This document shows, one piece after another, positions 63,856 to 64,000 of a stretch of 64,000 nucleotides of DNA. Source of the stretch: Streptomyces sp. B21-105 (lineage in GTDB: Bacteria; Actinomycetota; Actinomycetes; Streptomycetales; Streptomycetaceae); NCBI RefSeq assembly GCF_036898465.1, contig NZ_JARUMJ010000001.1, forward strand, positions 3,410,001 to 3,474,000. Direction: 5' to 3'. A model generated the notes under the pieces. It made no database searches, was not told the origin of the DNA, and was given only the letters and a program-made list of their open reading frames with translations. The position numbers were made by a program, and so were the translations under genes. Each line of letters starts with the position of its first letter. The stretch's first letter is position 1.

Positions 63856-64000
63856 CTACAGGTCCAGGTGGTCGGCGTCGGCGATCGCGTCGGCGAGGGC
63901 GGTGACGTCCGCGTCCTCGGTTTTCTTCGCCAACGTGCGGGCTGTTTCCTCGAGTTCGGTCAGATCGGGGGCGTCCGGGAGCGGGGTCGTGGGGCGGCGC
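63856..64000 (-). CDS. 3' end of an unidentified gene
   Basis: The last 47 codons of a reverse-strand gene cut by the window edge. The peptide runs RRPTTPLPDAPDLTELEETA, then RTLAKKTEDADVTALADAIA and DADHLDL before TAG (complement of 63856-63858). It is acidic and helical with no motif. Composition and codon use look like a real coding region. Product unknown. Confidence 0.65.
   Translation of the reverse strand, partial: RRPTTPLPDAPDLTELEETARTLAKKTEDADVTALADAIADADHLDL

Overview
The window reads as chromosomal DNA of a Streptomyces species. G+C is very high, with strong third-position G/C bias. GTG, TTG and ATG starts are all used, and genes are packed in 4-bp overlapping operons. It carries chaplins, a MelC1/MelC2 tyrosinase pair, a sortase-anchored thioester-type protein, an SSB lacking an acidic tail, and paired sporulation dynamin-like GTPases. 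From memory, the order chaplin - melC2 - melC1 - chaplin - polysaccharide genes - chaplins matches the chpG-melC-chpF-chpA/D part of the Streptomyces coelicolor core chromosome. No insertion sequence, phage, integrase or CRISPR array was seen.

Layout. (a) 1-4.2 kb: a DMT-type exporter fragment divergent from a MarR regulator with a palindromic operator, then a malQ operon. (b) 4.7-7.8 kb: a small secreted protein, two membrane proteins and an ABC ATPase. (c) 7.9-9.9 kb: an HNH endonuclease and an MscS channel. (d) 10.4-21.9 kb: a signalling block resembling the mycobacterial glnX-glnH-pknG locus. It is extended by a coiled-coil protein, a PP2C phosphatase, a VWA protein and an FHA protein, and the soluble members start with zinc ribbons. 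(e) 21.9-27.6 kb: two methyltransferases, a truncated haemoglobin, the EttA translation factor with a structured leader, a thioesterase and a small Tudor/KOW-like protein. (f) 27.6-34.3 kb: a wall-anchored TQXA protein whose thioester Cys is Ser, an SsbB-like protein, the dynA-dynB pair, and tRNA-Arg(TCT).

(g) 34.5-39.4 kb is the most interesting block. It holds a phosphopantetheinyl transferase, a divergent SpeD-family pyruvoyl decarboxylase lacking key AdoMet decarboxylase residues, a branched-polyamine-synthase (BpsA/DUF43) protein fused to a GNAT domain, an FkbH-like HAD-GNAT protein and an acyl carrier protein. Together they suggest a carrier-protein-dependent polyamine modification pathway.

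(h) 39.4-45.6 kb: a chaplin with a His-rich tail, tyrosinase and its chaperone, several small secreted proteins, a VKOR and a second chaplin. Both chaplins have a similar BldN-like promoter match 60 bp from the start codon. (i) 45.7-60.6 kb: a secreted protein and an exopolysaccharide operon: glycosyltransferases, an undecaprenyl-phosphate sugar transferase, a Wzy-like polymerase with a 1-nt frameshift, a MurJ/Wzx-like flippase, a deacetylase, a Wzz-like protein, a CelD-like GNAT, a GH26-like hydrolase, an ATP-grasp ligase and a flavoprotein. (j) 60.7-64 kb: a long LPXTG chaplin with His/Pro repeats, a short chaplin, an LCP-family wall-polymer ligase and the 3' end of an unknown gene.

Taken together, much of the window concerns the cell surface and aerial development (chaplins, exopolysaccharide, wall anchoring, melanin, septation), next to a carbon/nitrogen signalling locus and a possible small-molecule pathway. 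Functions are assigned from motifs and remembered family features; no database search was run.
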